Shown: positions 35,968-50,565, counted from the stretch's first letter. The stretch is DNA of 64,000 nucleotides from Cinclus cinclus (GCF_963662255.1 NC_085049.1:26878142-26942141), one strand, 5' to 3'. A program made the numbers and translations. Notes: generated by a model from the sequence alone, not told the origin.

Positions 35968-38383
35968 TTTGGAGCAGATATTTGAAAGAGCAAGCACCGT
36001 TCTGATAAATTACAGGTATGAACCACTGATATCTATTTAATCATTAATAACATGATAGAATCTGAAAGTGACAATCCCCCTCCCTACCTTTTTTTTTTCT
36101 TTTCTCCTCACTGCCTATGAATCAGCTTCCTTTTCTTCTTGAAATGGCTTTGCTGTTAACCTCTTGCATTCCCTACCTACTGGCATGTTTGTACCAGTCC
36201 TTAGTTCAACATTAAATGCACAGGATTTTTCTTTTCATGCTGTTGAGAGATATCAATAAAAGACTTTCTGTCCCCAAACCTTCAGCTGATCTTCAATTTT
36301 TAGAGCACCTTGCTGTGACATAGCTTCCTTCCTTCCTTCAGAAACTATGCTCAGTCTTTTATCTGTGGTCTCTCAAGTGGTTCTGCTCTCACTGAAACAA
36401 ATGTGGAGCTTAAATTCCATTTGATTTGCTTTCTGTCTACACTGAGGCAAAGACTTTGCATTTCATACACATGTGTAGCATGCCCAGGTCTATACAAATA
36501 GGGAATAGGAAAGGAAGATGTTAAGAGGAAATTGCTCCCTTTATGGGGATTTGGGAAGGGCATATCTGAGTTGTCTTAACAGGGGTGTGAACTGCCAAAT
36601 AATCACGATATTTTCTCCCAGGAGAGCGGCTGTCTTTGAAAGGTAAGTGCAATGATTCTGTTAATCTGCAATGAGGGAATTATCTTGACACAGGGACCCA
36701 CACTGAATAGTTTGCTGAAACATATGAGGCATATGTTGTCTGCCAAAGAGTGAGATATTTGATACGGAGCTTCATCAGGGTGGGATTTTGGTTTGGAAGC
36801 CACATGAATGACTGTGGGATGGGGATAAACTGGATATCTCATTGTGTGCAGATGTGTAGAGCACATCCAAATTCTGAAAACAGGTGGATTTTTAAAGGGA
36901 AGAACAGCTTGTCTTGTTATCACTGTGAAAGCTTCAAAAATTGTCCATGAAGAAATATAAGGCTCTAAAGCAGTACTTTGGATGCCCCCTTTGCTTTCCA
37001 GGGACAATGAAATACTCTCTAGATTTGTTGATTTTTGTTTTCTTAACATGTCCACACAAACAAACAGAATAAAATTTTATTGCCTAACAGAGACAAACAC
37101 ATAAAACCCTCAAAAAATAGTATCACAAAATAAAATGGTGTAAATAAATTCTCTGTACTGAGGTAAACTATTTTGCTTGTGACTTCCTCCTCTAAAACTG
37201 CTGAATTAAAATCTATTCCCATGGATAAATAGTCAGGTTGTTATACTACTTGTCTCTGTGTTGATGACACTTACACCTGGGAAAATTAATTGCTTTTAAT
37301 ATATTAATAGCCTAAAATGCTACATTGCATATATATCAGTATTAGTGACCACCTGAATACACTGCTATAATTTGCTTCTTTTTTCTCTCCTTCTCTTTTG
37401 GGAATGCAGCATTTTAGTTCTATAATGGAGTGTTCCAGCACCAGCATGCTCCAAAACTATGCATTTTATAGTGGTCAAATTGACGGATTTTGAAAGGTGT
37501 TGCCCCTTTTCACAGTGGCAGCTACAGCCAGAGCCCTCAGTCAGTGGCCAGGTGCCACATGGCTTTTGAATAAATTGCTTTATGATGAATTCAGACAGTG
37601 TGGGCAATGTCACCCATGAACTCCTCAGCATCCCTAGTTTTCCCAAATCCTTCTGCTCAGCACTGCTGCCCATGGTGAGGCTTTGCTGGGCATTTGAGTG
37701 AGTGATGGGCAAACATGAGCTCAGGGACTGTCCCTCTGTGCAAGGGGGTGACAAACATCTTTGTTCCAAGCTCAGCCCTCAGCTATTTCAGATCTCAGCT
37801 CCCAGCATTTGCACACAGTCAGGTTTTGGCCGACTGAGGTGTCTTGCTGGGCATGGTCAAAGTCATGTCTGCTTTGTCTGAGTTCCACCCAAAGTCTGAG
37901 GAGATTCTTGTTTGGTCTGGGCAAAGCTCCTCATGTGGGTGAGAAGGTCCTTTGGGCAGAGAAAGGAAGGCTGGTGAAGTGATAACTGCCCTCCTGGTGA
38001 AGTAGAAAGAAATTTTCACAGGTCTCTGTGAAATCCACTGCTGCTTCCCTGGAGAGCTCCCAAAGCTCCTCCATCACCCCACAGGGGCAGAACACTTCAG
38101 CAGCAGCTAGGCAGTGGTGGCCGATTTCTCGAGGGCTGCATCTCCCCAGGGGTGTCTGAGGAAATGTCCTCCCCTCTCTGCAGCTCTGCTACCTCACCCC
38201 AGCAGCATTTGGCTTTTTACTCTCAGCTAACAAACCTTCTTGCTCCACTGCTGTTTTCCCTGAATCTGGAGCTGGAGTTAACAGGCAGACACAACTTCCT
38301 ATGCACGACCTTATGCTGCTTTCCAGATGTTTTACTGCATGTAAATATACGCAGGTCTGAGGGAAACATTGTTCTTAAAAAGA

Positions 38384-38560
38384 GTTAGGTTGGAAGTCAT
38401 CTAGTCCAGTCCACTGCTCACAGCAGGGCCACTTCCCAAGCTGCTTTGGGTGGCTCAGGGCCTTATGCAGCCAAAAATATCCAAGGATGGAAATCCCACA
38501 GTATCTCTGGGTAATGCTTAAGTGCTGCACCAGCACCAGGTAGAAGAACCTCTTAAAGAA
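38384..38560 (-). mobile_element. CR1 LINE 3' fragment, old
   Basis: Inverted CR1 with TTAGGTTGGAAGTCATCTAG and CCACTGCTCACAGCAGGGCC. Diverged; the inner edge is uncertain. Confidence 0.7.
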
Positions 38561-41500
38561 CCTTTGTTATGAATAGTTTAGAACTTAACTTCCGTTTCTT
38601 TGTTAAGAATCCTTGTGCCTGGTCAGAGCTTTCCAGGCTGTAATTCTTGTCCATCCTCTTGAAGTCTCCTGAGTATCTGAAAAGCAGAAGGAAGCAGTGG
38701 TGGGTGCTTGCTGGCCACTGGCATAACTCCATATACACAGCTCAGGGTGTAGCATGCAGGATCTGTAGTGTGGCTGTTATTGTTGAATGGAACTAAATTG
38801 CCTTAGTAATTAACAAAATCACTAACACATCTCACAATGCTCTCCTTCACTGAAACCTCCAGACCTCCCCCACTATCTCTCTTGGCTCTGTTCTTGGTCC
38901 TTCTTCATCCATCATGGTACCAATCTGTATCCCAAGAAAAATTCTCTTGTGCTGTTGTCTCATTTTTCTGTATGCTGAAACTCTCACCTGAGTTTTCACC
39001 TCATCCTGACATTGCAATAACCTCTTGGAGCAGGTTCTGGAGTGATGTTGGTAGCTCCTCATCCTGTCCATCAGTTCTTCCCAAGGTACTGTCTGGTGGC
39101 TGGGAACCTTTTTGCCTGAGTGGGTTCTCATGCCCAGACATGAACTGCTTCTTTTTTGGGTTTCAAAGTTTTATTTATAAGGCTCATTGATGCCAGTCAC
39201 CATCCTCAGAAGAGAAGCTTCCCATGAGTCAGGAAAGAACCATTTCCGTTTTACAAATATCTGAGGCTCTGTGCTGTAGAGCAACATCTTACATGAGCTA
39301 CATGGCACATCATGGAGTGGCATTGCCTTTCCAGTGTCCCAGCAGTTCCTGGACAGAAACACCTCCCACATCAGAGAGGAAGGCTCCTTTTACAGATGGT
39401 TTCCATCTGTGTTCTAGCACCACCTTCTCTTGTGCCCCTATTTCACAAATGTTGCACTGGAAAGAAGGGAGGGAAACTGGTTTCTCTGTCTATGAATAGA
39501 TGGACTATTAGAGATCGTTGGCACCTGAATGGGCTTAGTTATCTTCAGATAACAAAGGAATTGCTCCATCCTGGAGAAGGTCAGGTTATGATTCTCTGGG
39601 AACTGAGGAACAACCATTCCCTTAGAAGCAGGACTAAGGAGCCATTTACAAAGAAAGCTTGGAAGGGTAAAGAATCAAGAAGGAAACATACCTCTGCAGA
39701 AGAGAATCCTTTTTAATGAATCAAGTACCTGTGAAGGGGAACTGTGAAAGAAAGGCTTCAATTTGATGTGGCAGCACCCTGTCCAGGAGTAAAAGAAAGT
39801 CCTCCTAAGAGAATTTGGAAAGAGCTGACAAAGAACAGTGAAAACCAGAAGCAGGGAAGTGCAGACAGGCTCTTCTGTTGCATTATTTGGCTCTCTAGAT
39901 TTTCTTGAACATCTCAAGTAAAGTGCGATTATATTCACAAACATTACACAATAGCTTTGCTATGTATTTTAATAGTTATTTATCCCTGAGGTGGTAAATT
40001 ATAGAGGGCCTGCAAGGGTAGGACACAAACAGAAATATAAGTTGGAACTCCTGGAGAGCTGAGAAAGCCAGTATCAATCTTTGTTTCTGGCTGTGGGGTC
40101 TCAGGAAGGAGGACTCAAGGGAGGAGCTATGTCCTGAGAACTCACTTAGAAAACTCCTGCTCCTGGGATCTGTTTGGTTTAAAGCAGCATAAAACCATCT
40201 GCTATGTTCCACACACAACCCTATTATGAATGATCAAAATGTTGTATGTAGGGTTTTGAGAGGACTCAGTAGGTTTGGGGGACAGAGGTTTGGGGGTTTT
40301 CTTTTCATTTTGTCCTGTTTTTTTCCCATGAAAGTCAGGGACAGATTGAAATCTGCTGACACCAGCACTTAGAAGATGGTTCAAAGTTGGCTTGGAATTT
40401 CCAAACCCTGCTGGGAATCAGAGCATATGTCCAGAAGAGCATCAGATACACAGAGAAAGTAGAGGTAATTTGGTTTATCTTCCGAGCTGAATAGTAATTA
40501 TAATGTTTGCAGACAACTTTGTGATGCTTACTGTAACTGTAGCTTTTTCCCCCCCTCACACTACAGAAACAGCATATTCTTTTCATGCAGCTGTTGCTTA
40601 CTGTGTCTTCCTTCTGCTTTGGGTGGATTTTCCCATGTTCATATCTGTAGCTTTTGAGTCCTTCTGTCAGTGAACAGCTGCAGGCTGATACTAGATAGAG
40701 CTGGATTTTTTCTGTGTTCACACACAAGCAGGCTTGTGAACAAAAGATTTTAAAGGAAGCTGATAAATGAACAAGGTCTTTTGGACGATGCAATGTTGCT
40801 AACGGTGCGGACAATGGAAATCCTTGTACTTGTCCTCACTGAAAGCCAAGGAAGACATAACTCAAGCTGTTTTATCTGTGAGCCTCCAAGCTTTTCCCTA
40901 CAGGCTCCAGAGAGGATATTCCCTAATGGACTCATCTTTCATGTCACAGAAAGGGAAGTGCTATCTCCCAGTCTAATGCTTGCCTTTCTATTTGCCATTT
41001 GACTTGGACATGGCCCTCCGAGGTGAGTTTTTAGAGCTTCATGGAGGATCGAGTCTTTCCCATGAGTTCCAGATGGGGCACGTGCAAATCCTAGAGCTTC
41101 CTTGTGCCTCCAAGGGAAGCAGATACACTTTCTTTGGATGGATGTCCATCTCAGCCCTGCTCTGAGGCTGGACTCTGTGTATTTTGCCAGCTGTTCAGCT
41201 GCTGGGCCCAGCCATGCACAGTGGCTGCTATTGTGTCCCAAGGGGATAGGAACGGGAGCGTATGTGGGGAGGTTGAATGTACATTTGTCCCATTCCTGCA
41301 GCTCTCTCACGTTTCCTTTGGGCTCTGCCCGAGGACCCTGGGGACAGAAGCTTTATTTGTTTGTTTTTCCTGTGTCCTTAGCTTCTTTTTCCATTCTTGA
41401 AGTAATTGTTCCACTTATATGAAAAAAAACCAATTTGCAAATCAGGAGCAACTGTCCAATTTTCTGCCACCATCCAGTGTCCACTCTTGCACACAGTGGG

Positions 41501-44500
41501 ACAAGGACAGAGGCAGATCCTGGTGCAATAGGGACCCATAGGGAATTCTCAGGACAGCTCACCCCAAACAAAGTACAGGAGGGTTTTTTGAGGAGGAAAA
41601 GGAGAGGCCAGGGTGTTGGACAATGGCTTTGGCACAGAGCTGGCCACCCTTTGCCCCCTCTTCCAAGGGGTTTTGCCAACATGGACATTTGTGTGTGGAG
41701 TGTGGGCTCAGGATGGGGGAGGCAAATACAGACAGATGGACAAGGGAGGATAGAAGGGTTATGGCCAGCTCTGCTCAGCCTCCCTGTGTCACAGCTGCTT
41801 GGGACACTGCCAGGGATGGGCTCTGGGGTGAACATGGGGAGAGGCAAGGGAAGCACCAAATCCAGGCCTGACACTGGAACACAAAAAGAAAGCAATAAAA
41901 GAAATTTGAGAATAGCTGGAGACAAAATACAGGGTTTGGTGTATCCTTAGGCTGAAAGGGCTCAACTGTGCCCATTTGTTTTCCCACTTTGCTTCATCTG
42001 TCTCTTGTCTTAGGTGCAGCACTGCAAGGTTAAAAGTTTGGGCCATTGATTTGTGTTTGGGTGCAGTCAGACACCTGAGGAAACACTGTCCATGTGCCAG
42101 CAAGGAGACCCAGGCTCATCTCCACTTCTCTTAGGGCAGCCTCAGTGTTGCACACCTGCGGTGAAATATGTGAAGGCTTCCATGGCATTCTCCCTGCTAC
42201 AGGTGGTAGAAGGGCAGAGTGAAAGCATGGCATGATTATTATGAGCTTTAGACTACACGGCCTGCCCTGGGTAAATGTCAGCCTGCCCAGACATACTGCT
42301 CTGTTGGGGTGGGCACTATGGCCTGATGACGAGGCAGACTTGCGGAAGGATTTATCCTGTGGTCAGCTGGTAAAAATTCAATAGTCTGGATGAGTTAGCT
42401 GTTGTATGAACTGCAACAAAGCCAGAGTGCCAGCTTCTGCTCTGGAAAAGTTATTCTCTGTCTTCATCCCATCAGTGAGTTCAGCACCTGTAACTGAGCA
42501 GGCTGAGGAAAAGAGACATGAAGGGGTAAGTGGTATTTGAGATACAACTGGTCCACTTTTGGCACTTTCCATCAAATATGCACTTTTGCCTGTACTAATC
42601 TTTGCACAGGAAGGTGCTGCGCCTCTTCACTATCCCATAAACTTTTCCATGCTGCTCTTGTCTCCCTCAGCCCCTCCAGAGACTTGGCAGTGGCGACGTC
42701 CCCGTTGTCCTGTGATTGCAGCTCAGCATGTTGGATGTCCCAGCTCATTCCTTCCCTGGGCTCCCTGCCCTTCCCTGCAGCCCCACCTGCTGCCCCTCAT
42801 TGTCCTGCTGCCTGTGTGGCCAGGCACAAAATGGGAGCCTGGGCTGTGGTTTCCAGCCCCACAGGAGCAGAGCTCTCCAGGCAGTGCGGATGAAGTGTCA
42901 TCCTAAGAGTGGGGACTCATGCTGGGGACATGTTGCTTACCCTACCTTATTGCAAATATGCTTCATCTGGCACTGAGAATGGAGGAAGGGGTTCCTTAGA
43001 AGCTTTTTGTTTTTCATTCCTACTAACTGGGGCTTAATACTGTGGTGGAAGCATGGATGGGGTGTGAGTGAAGGGAAGGAAGCATATGGGAGTTCAGGCA
43101 CAGAAGGAACAGGGCCAGAGAAGAAAAGTCAGAGGAACCAGAGGAAGCATTTTGCAGGGGGGAGAAGGGGGAGAGAATAAAATGTGTCAGTTGTGTAAAA
43201 AGTGGAGACCTGCAGGAAAAAGCAGGGCTTAAACTGTGCCTAGGGTGCTGTGCCAGCAGGAGCTAAGCCCCAGCAGTGGGGACTGATGGAAAATGACAGC
43301 TGCAGTTTAAGTCAGGGAGGCTTCAGGGCCATCTCCCATCACATTTTGACAGGCTGCAGCATGGTACTGGCCCAGAGATACTGCACCATCTCAGCTGGCA
43401 CAAGGGGGAATTAAGAAATCTGGCAGAAATCTGAGCAAACTCAGGATCTGAGGTGAAGGAACAGTATCAGAGACAACCCAACTGCTATTAAGGCTTTTAG
43501 CTAAAGGCTTAAGGAAAACAATGTGTCTTGGAGGGATTGCTTATACAGTGGCTTAATATTTTGCCCTGAGGAATTATTGCTATCTATAAAAACTTACTAA
43601 TGGGGACAGTACTTTGTAAACAATAGAAACAAAAATTTTGCTTTAAAAACTAGCATGAGAGTAGAAGGGATCACCCTCGTCCCCAAGGCAAATCCTCTGC
43701 AAATCACAGACTGAGCAAAGGTACTAAGCTCAAAGGGGTTCATCTACCATTTATTTCCAACAACCCATCAGAGCTCCAAAGATTTTCCAGCACTCCATAA
43801 GAAAATCCTTCATGACCCCCACACCTGACAAGGCATGGGGGAACTGTGTCATGGCAAAGTGGATAGATCAAGGACTTTGATGAGATGGTCAGCTCCTGCT
43901 GACCTAGCAGGCAGTTTTACTTCATTGTTTTTCCTTAAAAGTGGTTCTTCACCAACAACTTCCCAACTTTCTGGTTTGCTGGTTTTGTTTTCTTGTTATG
44001 TTTGTTGTTTTGTGATTTTTTAAAATTTTTTTCCTCAAAAAATTGACCCAGCAGAAATATTCAGAAAAAGGTGATGAATAAAGAGTTTTCACTGCCAAGC
44101 AGAGTTGGAGGAGAAGTTTCTGATGAGGTGGAAAGGGAAAGGCTGTTTGTGAGTCTCTTGGAGAGCAGTAGGAACCATATGCACTGAGTATCAGAATATT
44201 CTGAGCAAAAAAGGACCCACAAGAATCATCAAAGTCCCATAAGGTAGCATGGGAATTGCTAGCAAGAATAAAAAATGAGACTTTCTTGCACCAGGCATGC
44301 AGACAATCATATCAGTAATATCATATTAATATTTGTTATCACAAAGATAAAAGGGTGAATACAAGGAGAGGAGGACAGATCAGATAGTTTTCATTAGAAA
44401 ACAGCCATCATTTAAAATGTTGAGTTCTTTTGTAAGCTGGTTTCAGTTTCTCTGAAATCCTGTCTAGGAAAACTCAGGAAAAGGCCAGGTCTCATTTTTA

Positions 44501-46044
44501 AAATAAAACAGTGTCACTTCTCTCTTTGAAAAAACTCTTTCAGTGAGATTTTATAGTAAGTTTGTATGACCCATCCCTCAAAGAAAATCTGAGCAGAAAC
44601 TAAATGCTCAGGACTGTTCTGAAGAACTTTACCATTACTGATGTAATTTTCGTCTGTGGAAAAGTATGGAATTTTCTGTCTCTTTTCCTCTTGAAGCTGA
44701 GCTGAATTTGGGCTTCCAAAACACTTCTGTGTGAGTGGAATCTACACACATCTGCTGGATATGTTTCCTTAAGAGCCCTTGGAGCATCCATGAGTCCGAA
44801 GTGGATCAAGGATGCGATGTAGGGGAAAGCTGTGGAGAGATGTGGGGAATAGATGGGCTCAGTCAAGGTGCTGAGCAATCTGGTCTCAGTTTGGCACAGC
44901 TTTTAACAGGCTTAGTTTCATTCTCAGTGACTCAGTAACAATTTACATGCCTGAAGTTAAGTACCTGCTCAGGGTTTTTTTCTGAATTGCATCCCTGGGA
45001 TGAGGTCTGCTTTTAACTCACCACTTCAAGACCATTGTCCGCCTCAGTTTTGCTCCTCTAGTTCAGATCCCCACCTAATTCTTCCCCCACCCCTTATTTC
45101 CAGGTCCTGCCAGAAGTTCCGAAATATCTCTTCCTTTTTTTTTTCCCTTTTGCAATTCTACTTGTGTTTGTATTTATTCCAAATTTATTATCGACTGTAA
45201 CTTTCATTCATCCACAGATCATTCATCCATTCCTGAATGCAATTTAATAACACCAGAACTAACACTGGTCATTTTAGCACCTTGGGAATGAAGCAAACAA
45301 GGCCTTTCCAATATGATTCATTGTTTTCTGTCATTTCCCTTTGTTTCTGCTCTTCCAGCCTGTTTACTGCCCACATGTTAGTTGTTTTGGATTGTTTTTT
45401 TCTCAAGCCAATTTGGACTAATTTCTCCACTCTTGGTTTCATAGGAAACAGGATCAAATATTTTGGTAAAATCCAAGCATGTTGTAGCCTCTTGTATCCC
45501 CTTCACCCCCTAATTGTGTAATCCATCCACAGATTAATAAAATTTATCTGACAAAACCCAGTTTTCTGAACCCCTTGCTTCCTATTCCTCATGATTCACT
45601 TACCCTGGAGATACCTAAAGATGTACCATCCCCATCATGCCACACCATTGTTGCTTCCATGCTGTATTTTGGAAAGAAGCTGGACTTATGGCATGTGGGG
45701 GAACACCCTGTGTTATGCTGGGCTGTTGTAGGAAGAAGGAATGCTGCTGGGAAGGGTGTGTTCCATGATGCACAACCAGATAAAACAGTTCCCTGCCAAA
45801 TGAGCATTGACTGGGAGTGCTTTCACATGGTGTCATCCTTAGTCCTTGGTCCAAAGGGCACTTTGAAAAGAGTAGGCACCAATTCTTAAACAGTCAGAGC
45901 AAAGCAAATAAAATCACAGATTTATTGGACATTTGAGTGTCTCACTAATGGTCTGAAATGACCCAGCCATCAGTGTTGGATAGGCTGACAGTGTGCTGTT
46001 GAAACTCTTATACCTAAAAATACCTTGGGAAACCCTGGATATCT
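38561..46044. other. Intergenic DNA
   Basis: 7.5 kb of mixed unique sequence. No CR1, LTR or coding exon was recognised. Several GC-richer stretches (41.4-41.9 and 42.6-42.9 kb) give longer open frames with no domain. Confidence 0.6.
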
Positions 46045-46577
46045 AATCCAAGGTCCCAGTGTGGCAGGTGAGGGGGGATTCTGCCCCACTCTGCTGAGAC
46101 ACCCCTGCAGAGCTGCATCCAGTCCTAGGGCCCAACACAGGAAGGACAGGGAACTGCTGGAGCCAAGCCAGAGGAGGCCACAAAGTTGATAAGGGGACTG
46201 GAACATTTGCCCTACAGAAACAGGCTGAGAAAGTTCAGCCTGGAGAAGAGAAAGTTGTGTGGAGACCTCATAGAAAACTTCTGGTGTCTGAAGGGAACAC
46301 TTCATCAGGAACAGCAGTGACAGGAATTTTAACACTGATGGAGAGCAGGTTTAGATTGGATATTAGGAAGAAATTGTGCCCTGTGAGGGTGGTGAGGCCC
46401 TGGCACAGGGTGCCCAGAGCAGCTGTGGCTGCCCCATCCCTGGAAGAGTCCAAGGCCAGGCTGGATGGGGCTCTGAACAGCCTGGGATAGTGGAAGGTGT
46501 CCCTGCCCATGGTGGGGGTTGGAATTTGATGATCTTTAAGGTCCCTTCCAACTCAAGTCATTCCATGATTCTTTGGA
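46045..46577 (+). mobile_element. CR1 LINE 3' fragment, long
   Basis: Runs from GGGGGATTCTGCCCCACTCT through CACAGGAAGGACAGGGAACT and TTCAGCCTGGAGAAGAGAAA to the terminal CCATGATTCTTTGG. Same subfamily as the copies at 14.7 and 63.1 kb. Confidence 0.92.
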
Positions 46578-48536
46578 AATAGGTGTGTTGGAGTGACCAG
46601 GCTCTGAGTTATCCCTCACTTAAAAGGGCTTTTTAGGAAAAGGGCCATTGCAGTGGGAGGAAGTACATCCTTGTGGGCCCTGAAGAACGGAAAAGATTGC
46701 ATGGAAGGAGAGAATCAATTTTAAGAAGGAGCTACCACAACAAAAAACAATCAAGCAGTAAAATGAGAGTTTGAAAATAAGAAAATAAATTTTTTAATAG
46801 CTAAATTTTTGTTGCTTTTCAAATCGGGGTCAGGGGTGTGATATAAAACCATCTGGGAGAGAAAACAATGAAAACCAAAACTGGGTGATCATACATCTGA
46901 CATTTTGTACCATGAGTTTTCTCCATGTGTGTGGGTACTCCAGCAGAGCTACTTGCATTGCATACTTGAGAGCGATTCAGTGACCACACAGTATTTCTTT
47001 TATTCCAGGGGAAGCAAAAAAATATATCTTGCTGAGATTTTCAAAACTCTGAATCTTTCCAGAAGGCTTCCCAGCAGTGCTGTTTCAGGTTAGTGGGATT
47101 TTGAGATGGTCCTGGATGCTTTGACTGTCAGTGACTCCATATGAAACTGTGGAGCATGTTTGCCTCCTGGGAAGCAGAGCTGCAGTCCTGAGGCTGGGAT
47201 TTCTCTCAGACTGGGAATCCCAGCCACATAGTGGAGTTTTCTCTTTAAGCAAGGCAGCAGGAGAACAGGGATGGGTGGCCTGTAGTGATGAATAAGCTTG
47301 TGAACTCCACTCCACTTCCAGGAAGCAGCGTCCTAGCGCTGCTGAAAAGGGTTCATGGGTACTCACCCAGCTCAAAATGAAACATACCTGGGTATTTTTT
47401 GCTTACCAGCCCCTAAAAACCTGCACCTGGACGGATACACTGTTGGCTGCTTGGTGAAAGCTGATACACAATCAATACCTTGTAGCCTAAATGTGCCTTT
47501 CATGGGGGGAATACATTACTCAAACAATAGATACAAATATTTTCTGGGGAAAAAAAAAATCACCGAAGGGCTATAAATAGCACTATACTTCTCCATCTCA
47601 TTTTGGGGATATATACTTCATAATCTTAGGAACTCAGGGATGCTAGGTTTCTGTAGCAAATACACTTGTATAATTTTTACTGCACTTCCTCTACACTTTT
47701 ACTAAATTGAGGTGTTTATGCCGCGCAATCAGATTAGACGCAGATCTGAAACAATCCCACCCATGACCCAATTCTACCTGGCTAAATCCATTTGACTCTT
47801 TTGAAGAGTCTTGGATTTGCTTGTCTTCCTGAGGTTGCCTGGTTGTTTGTCCAGGAGGGAATGGGAATAGGCTGGGCTTAGGCTTTGAGTTTGCTTCTTG
47901 CGATGATGAGCGAGCAGGGACCACAGGCAGGTGCAAAGGAGTGCTCTTTGTTGCCAAAAACCCGGCCTTTTAAAGCAGTTATCTGGTTATCAGCTTACAC
48001 AGTTTTAAGGCACAACAAGCCCAAATCAACCAACCACCATGTACCACGATGTGGACATGATGCGGACATGCAGCAGTCATGCAGCACATCTCTCATGTCT
48101 CTCATGTCTCTCACGTCTCTCTACCCCTGTTCCAGCTGAGTCCCTCTCTCTTAGTTCCCTTCTACTTAGCCTAAGTAATAGACCCATGCTACAAGGAATT
48201 CCCTTTATAAAGGTTTACCTATCAATAACATTTGCTCTCTGCTCAAGGATGAGCTTTGTTTGCTGCAGAAGATCCAAAGCTCTGTTGTCAAAACTGGTTT
48301 CTTCTTGATATCCAGTTTGGTGCATTAGCAAAGCAGAGTCTCCAAGGATAAACCACTGGATTTCCAGCATGACTTTCCCCTGTTCTTTGCCATCATTAAG
48401 GTAATATATTTTAACCTTTGTTGGTTTTCTTTTTCCTTCTCAATGATCAACTAGCACCTGCAGGAATTTCAGAGAAAGCAAGACAACAATTGATCTGAAA
48501 CTTTATGATTCTCCCTGACATTATGCTCTACCTACA
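46578..48536. other. Intergenic DNA with possible old LTR
   Basis: Mostly unique. In minus orientation 48120-47860 has a TTTAAAAGGCC TATA-like box followed by a compact GC-richer block and repeats, reminiscent of a retroviral LTR. No terminal repeats or polyadenylation signal were found, so this stays a guess. Confidence 0.4.
48091..48117. repeat. 9-bp tandem repeat
   Basis: Three units of TCTCATGTC (the last TCTCACGTC). Confidence 0.9.
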
Positions 48537-48830
48537 GACACCTGGAGCAGGTGACACAGGAGCATGTCCAGGTGGGTTTGGAATGTCTCCAGAGAGGAAC
48601 ACTCCAGGCCCTCCCTGGGCAGCTGTTCCAAGGCTCTGCCACCCTCAGTGTGCAGAAATTCTTCCTCATGTTGAGGTGGAACCTCTTGTGTATAGTTTAT
48701 GTCCATTGCTCCTCATCCTGTCCCTGGGCACCACTGAAAACATCCTGGCACCACCTCAAAACCCATATTTGAGATACTTCATGTATTGATGAGATGCCCT
48801 TTCAGTCTTCTCTTGTGGCAGTGGTGAAAT
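48537..48830 (-). mobile_element. CR1 LINE internal fragment
   Basis: Inverted CR1 (GGAGCATGTCCAGGTGGGTT, AGAAATTCTTCCTCATGTTG). It lacks the terminal TTCTATGATT end, so it is trimmed on both sides. Confidence 0.87.
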
Positions 48831-50264
48831 TCCCGTGTCAGGAAGGGAGCCAGCACCAAGGCCTGACCCAGCAGGAAGCTGTTCTGTTGTGGCAGCTGCA
48901 CTACTTTGACAGCATTTAGGTCATGTGTGTCCTCTGTCCCCCAGATTAGTTCCTTGGGAGGTCAGCTGAGCTGCAGAGCTTGTGGCACACAGACCTTGGC
49001 AGGTAGACCAAGGCCTTTCCCTGCCTCTGAGCTGTGCTGCTCCCAAGGGCTTTCCTGGGACTGGTTAATGAAGCACCTCTGCATGTGAGCTGTGAAATTA
49101 CAGCCTTTAATAACCCCAGTTAACCCTTGAACAGCCCTGGTGCCCTGTGGAAAACCGTAAAGGATTTGACTGGTCAGTGTTTTCCTTGAGCTTGTAGCTG
49201 AAAGGAGAGGGAGGACAGACTGTGGCCTGCACATGGCAGTGAGTTGGGGCAGAGCCGGTAGCGCAGGCCAGGCCTGCTCTGCCCCTGCCTTTTGGCTCTT
49301 CTGGGGCTGTTGTTCAGCCTGTTGTTCATTGCATTCCTCTTTGCTGCTTAACCCTGGATTAATTTTCTATTGCACTTTGGCTCCTGAAGGCAGCATACTG
49401 CTAGCATTAAATATAAAAGTAAATCCATGCATCCATGCTGGTGTTTTGCACCCAGGAAAATGCCTGTGTGTGGCCAGATGGAGTGGCACTGAAACTGCAT
49501 CACAGTGGTGAGGAGGGATGTGACCTGCTGCCCTTTCCAAGCACCCAGGGATAGCAAGCACCTGTGCACAGCCTTTGTGTGTGCTGGATGGCCCAGGGCA
49601 GTTTCCATGGCTCTTTGTGTGCAGTAGGTGTCATTGAAAAGTCAACATTTGACACCCTGCCTTGGCTGGAGCACTTGGTGATTACAGCTCCTAGGTGCAG
49701 TGGGACCAGGAGTGGCCTGGTGTGATGGACTTAACTTTTCTTTCCGCTCCTTTCTGAAGCAGAAAGATTTGAGGGACATGTGGATTTCCTTCCTCTGGTT
49801 AGAGATATTGATTAGGAAATGTGTCACATAAACGTGTCTGTTCCAGCCTGAGACATCAAATCTGATTGGAAAATATTTTCTATGAATGCTTTATCCTAAC
49901 CTCTACTTCTACCACCTTTATAGTGGGGATGGGGGAAGCGAAAGAATGGTAAAAGTACAAAGATCTTACAGAGCAGGGTAGGCCAGTTAGTATTTCTTCC
50001 TTAATTTTTTTTTCTCTAAAATATGGCTTTTCCCACTGTCAGGTTACCTACATGACCAGCAATTACAAACCTGCTCAGTTTCTGTATAGGCTGACTCAAG
50101 AAACATGGTAAAAAACAGTGTGGCAGCAGCTACAAGTCTGAGTCAGAAAAATTGGTAAAATCCAGTATTAAAATGCAAACTGAGCAGTGCACATCTTCCT
50201 CTGCACAACAGATCTGAACTATCTTTGGACAGCTGCAAATTCAGATGAGCCTGATCCTTTCCCC
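48831..50264. other. Intergenic DNA
   Basis: Unique sequence between two CR1 fragments; nothing recognised. Confidence 0.6.
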
Positions 50265-50565
50265 CTCTTCATGAGGATGAGAGGAAAGGGGTGTGCTGAT
50301 CTTTTGTCTCTGGTGGAAGGGAATGGCTTAAAGCTGTGTCAGGAGAGGTTCAGGCTGGGTGTCAGGGATATGTTCTTCCCTGAGGAGGTGATCTGGCAGT
50401 GAAAGCTGCCCAGGGAAGTGTCACCAAGCCTAATGGTGTGCAAGGAGCACTTGGACAACATTCTTTGATACACAGGTTAATTTTTAAGCTGTCTTGTGTG
50501 AAGTCAGGAGTTAGACTTGATGATCCTCATGGGTCCCTTCCAGCTCAGGATATTCTGTGCAGTTG
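50265..50565 (+). mobile_element. CR1 LINE 3' fragment
   Basis: Diverged CR1: GTCAGGAGAGGTTCAGGCTG, AGACTTGATGATCCTCATGG and CCAGCTCAGGATATTCTGTG. Confidence 0.85.

Larger units (their letters stand above)
33660..38383. other. CCND2 upstream region, transposon-free
   Basis: 4.7 kb without a recognisable transposon or gene, apart from the homopolymer tracts listed. AT-rich unique sequence follows the CpG island. Open frames are short and domain-free. A plausible location for proximal enhancers. Confidence 0.6.

Noticed and set aside
41353..41950. 190- and 171-codon frames on opposite strands upstream of CCND2
   Set aside because: No domain, no splice structure and no family resemblance; mutually antisense frames of this kind arise from composition.
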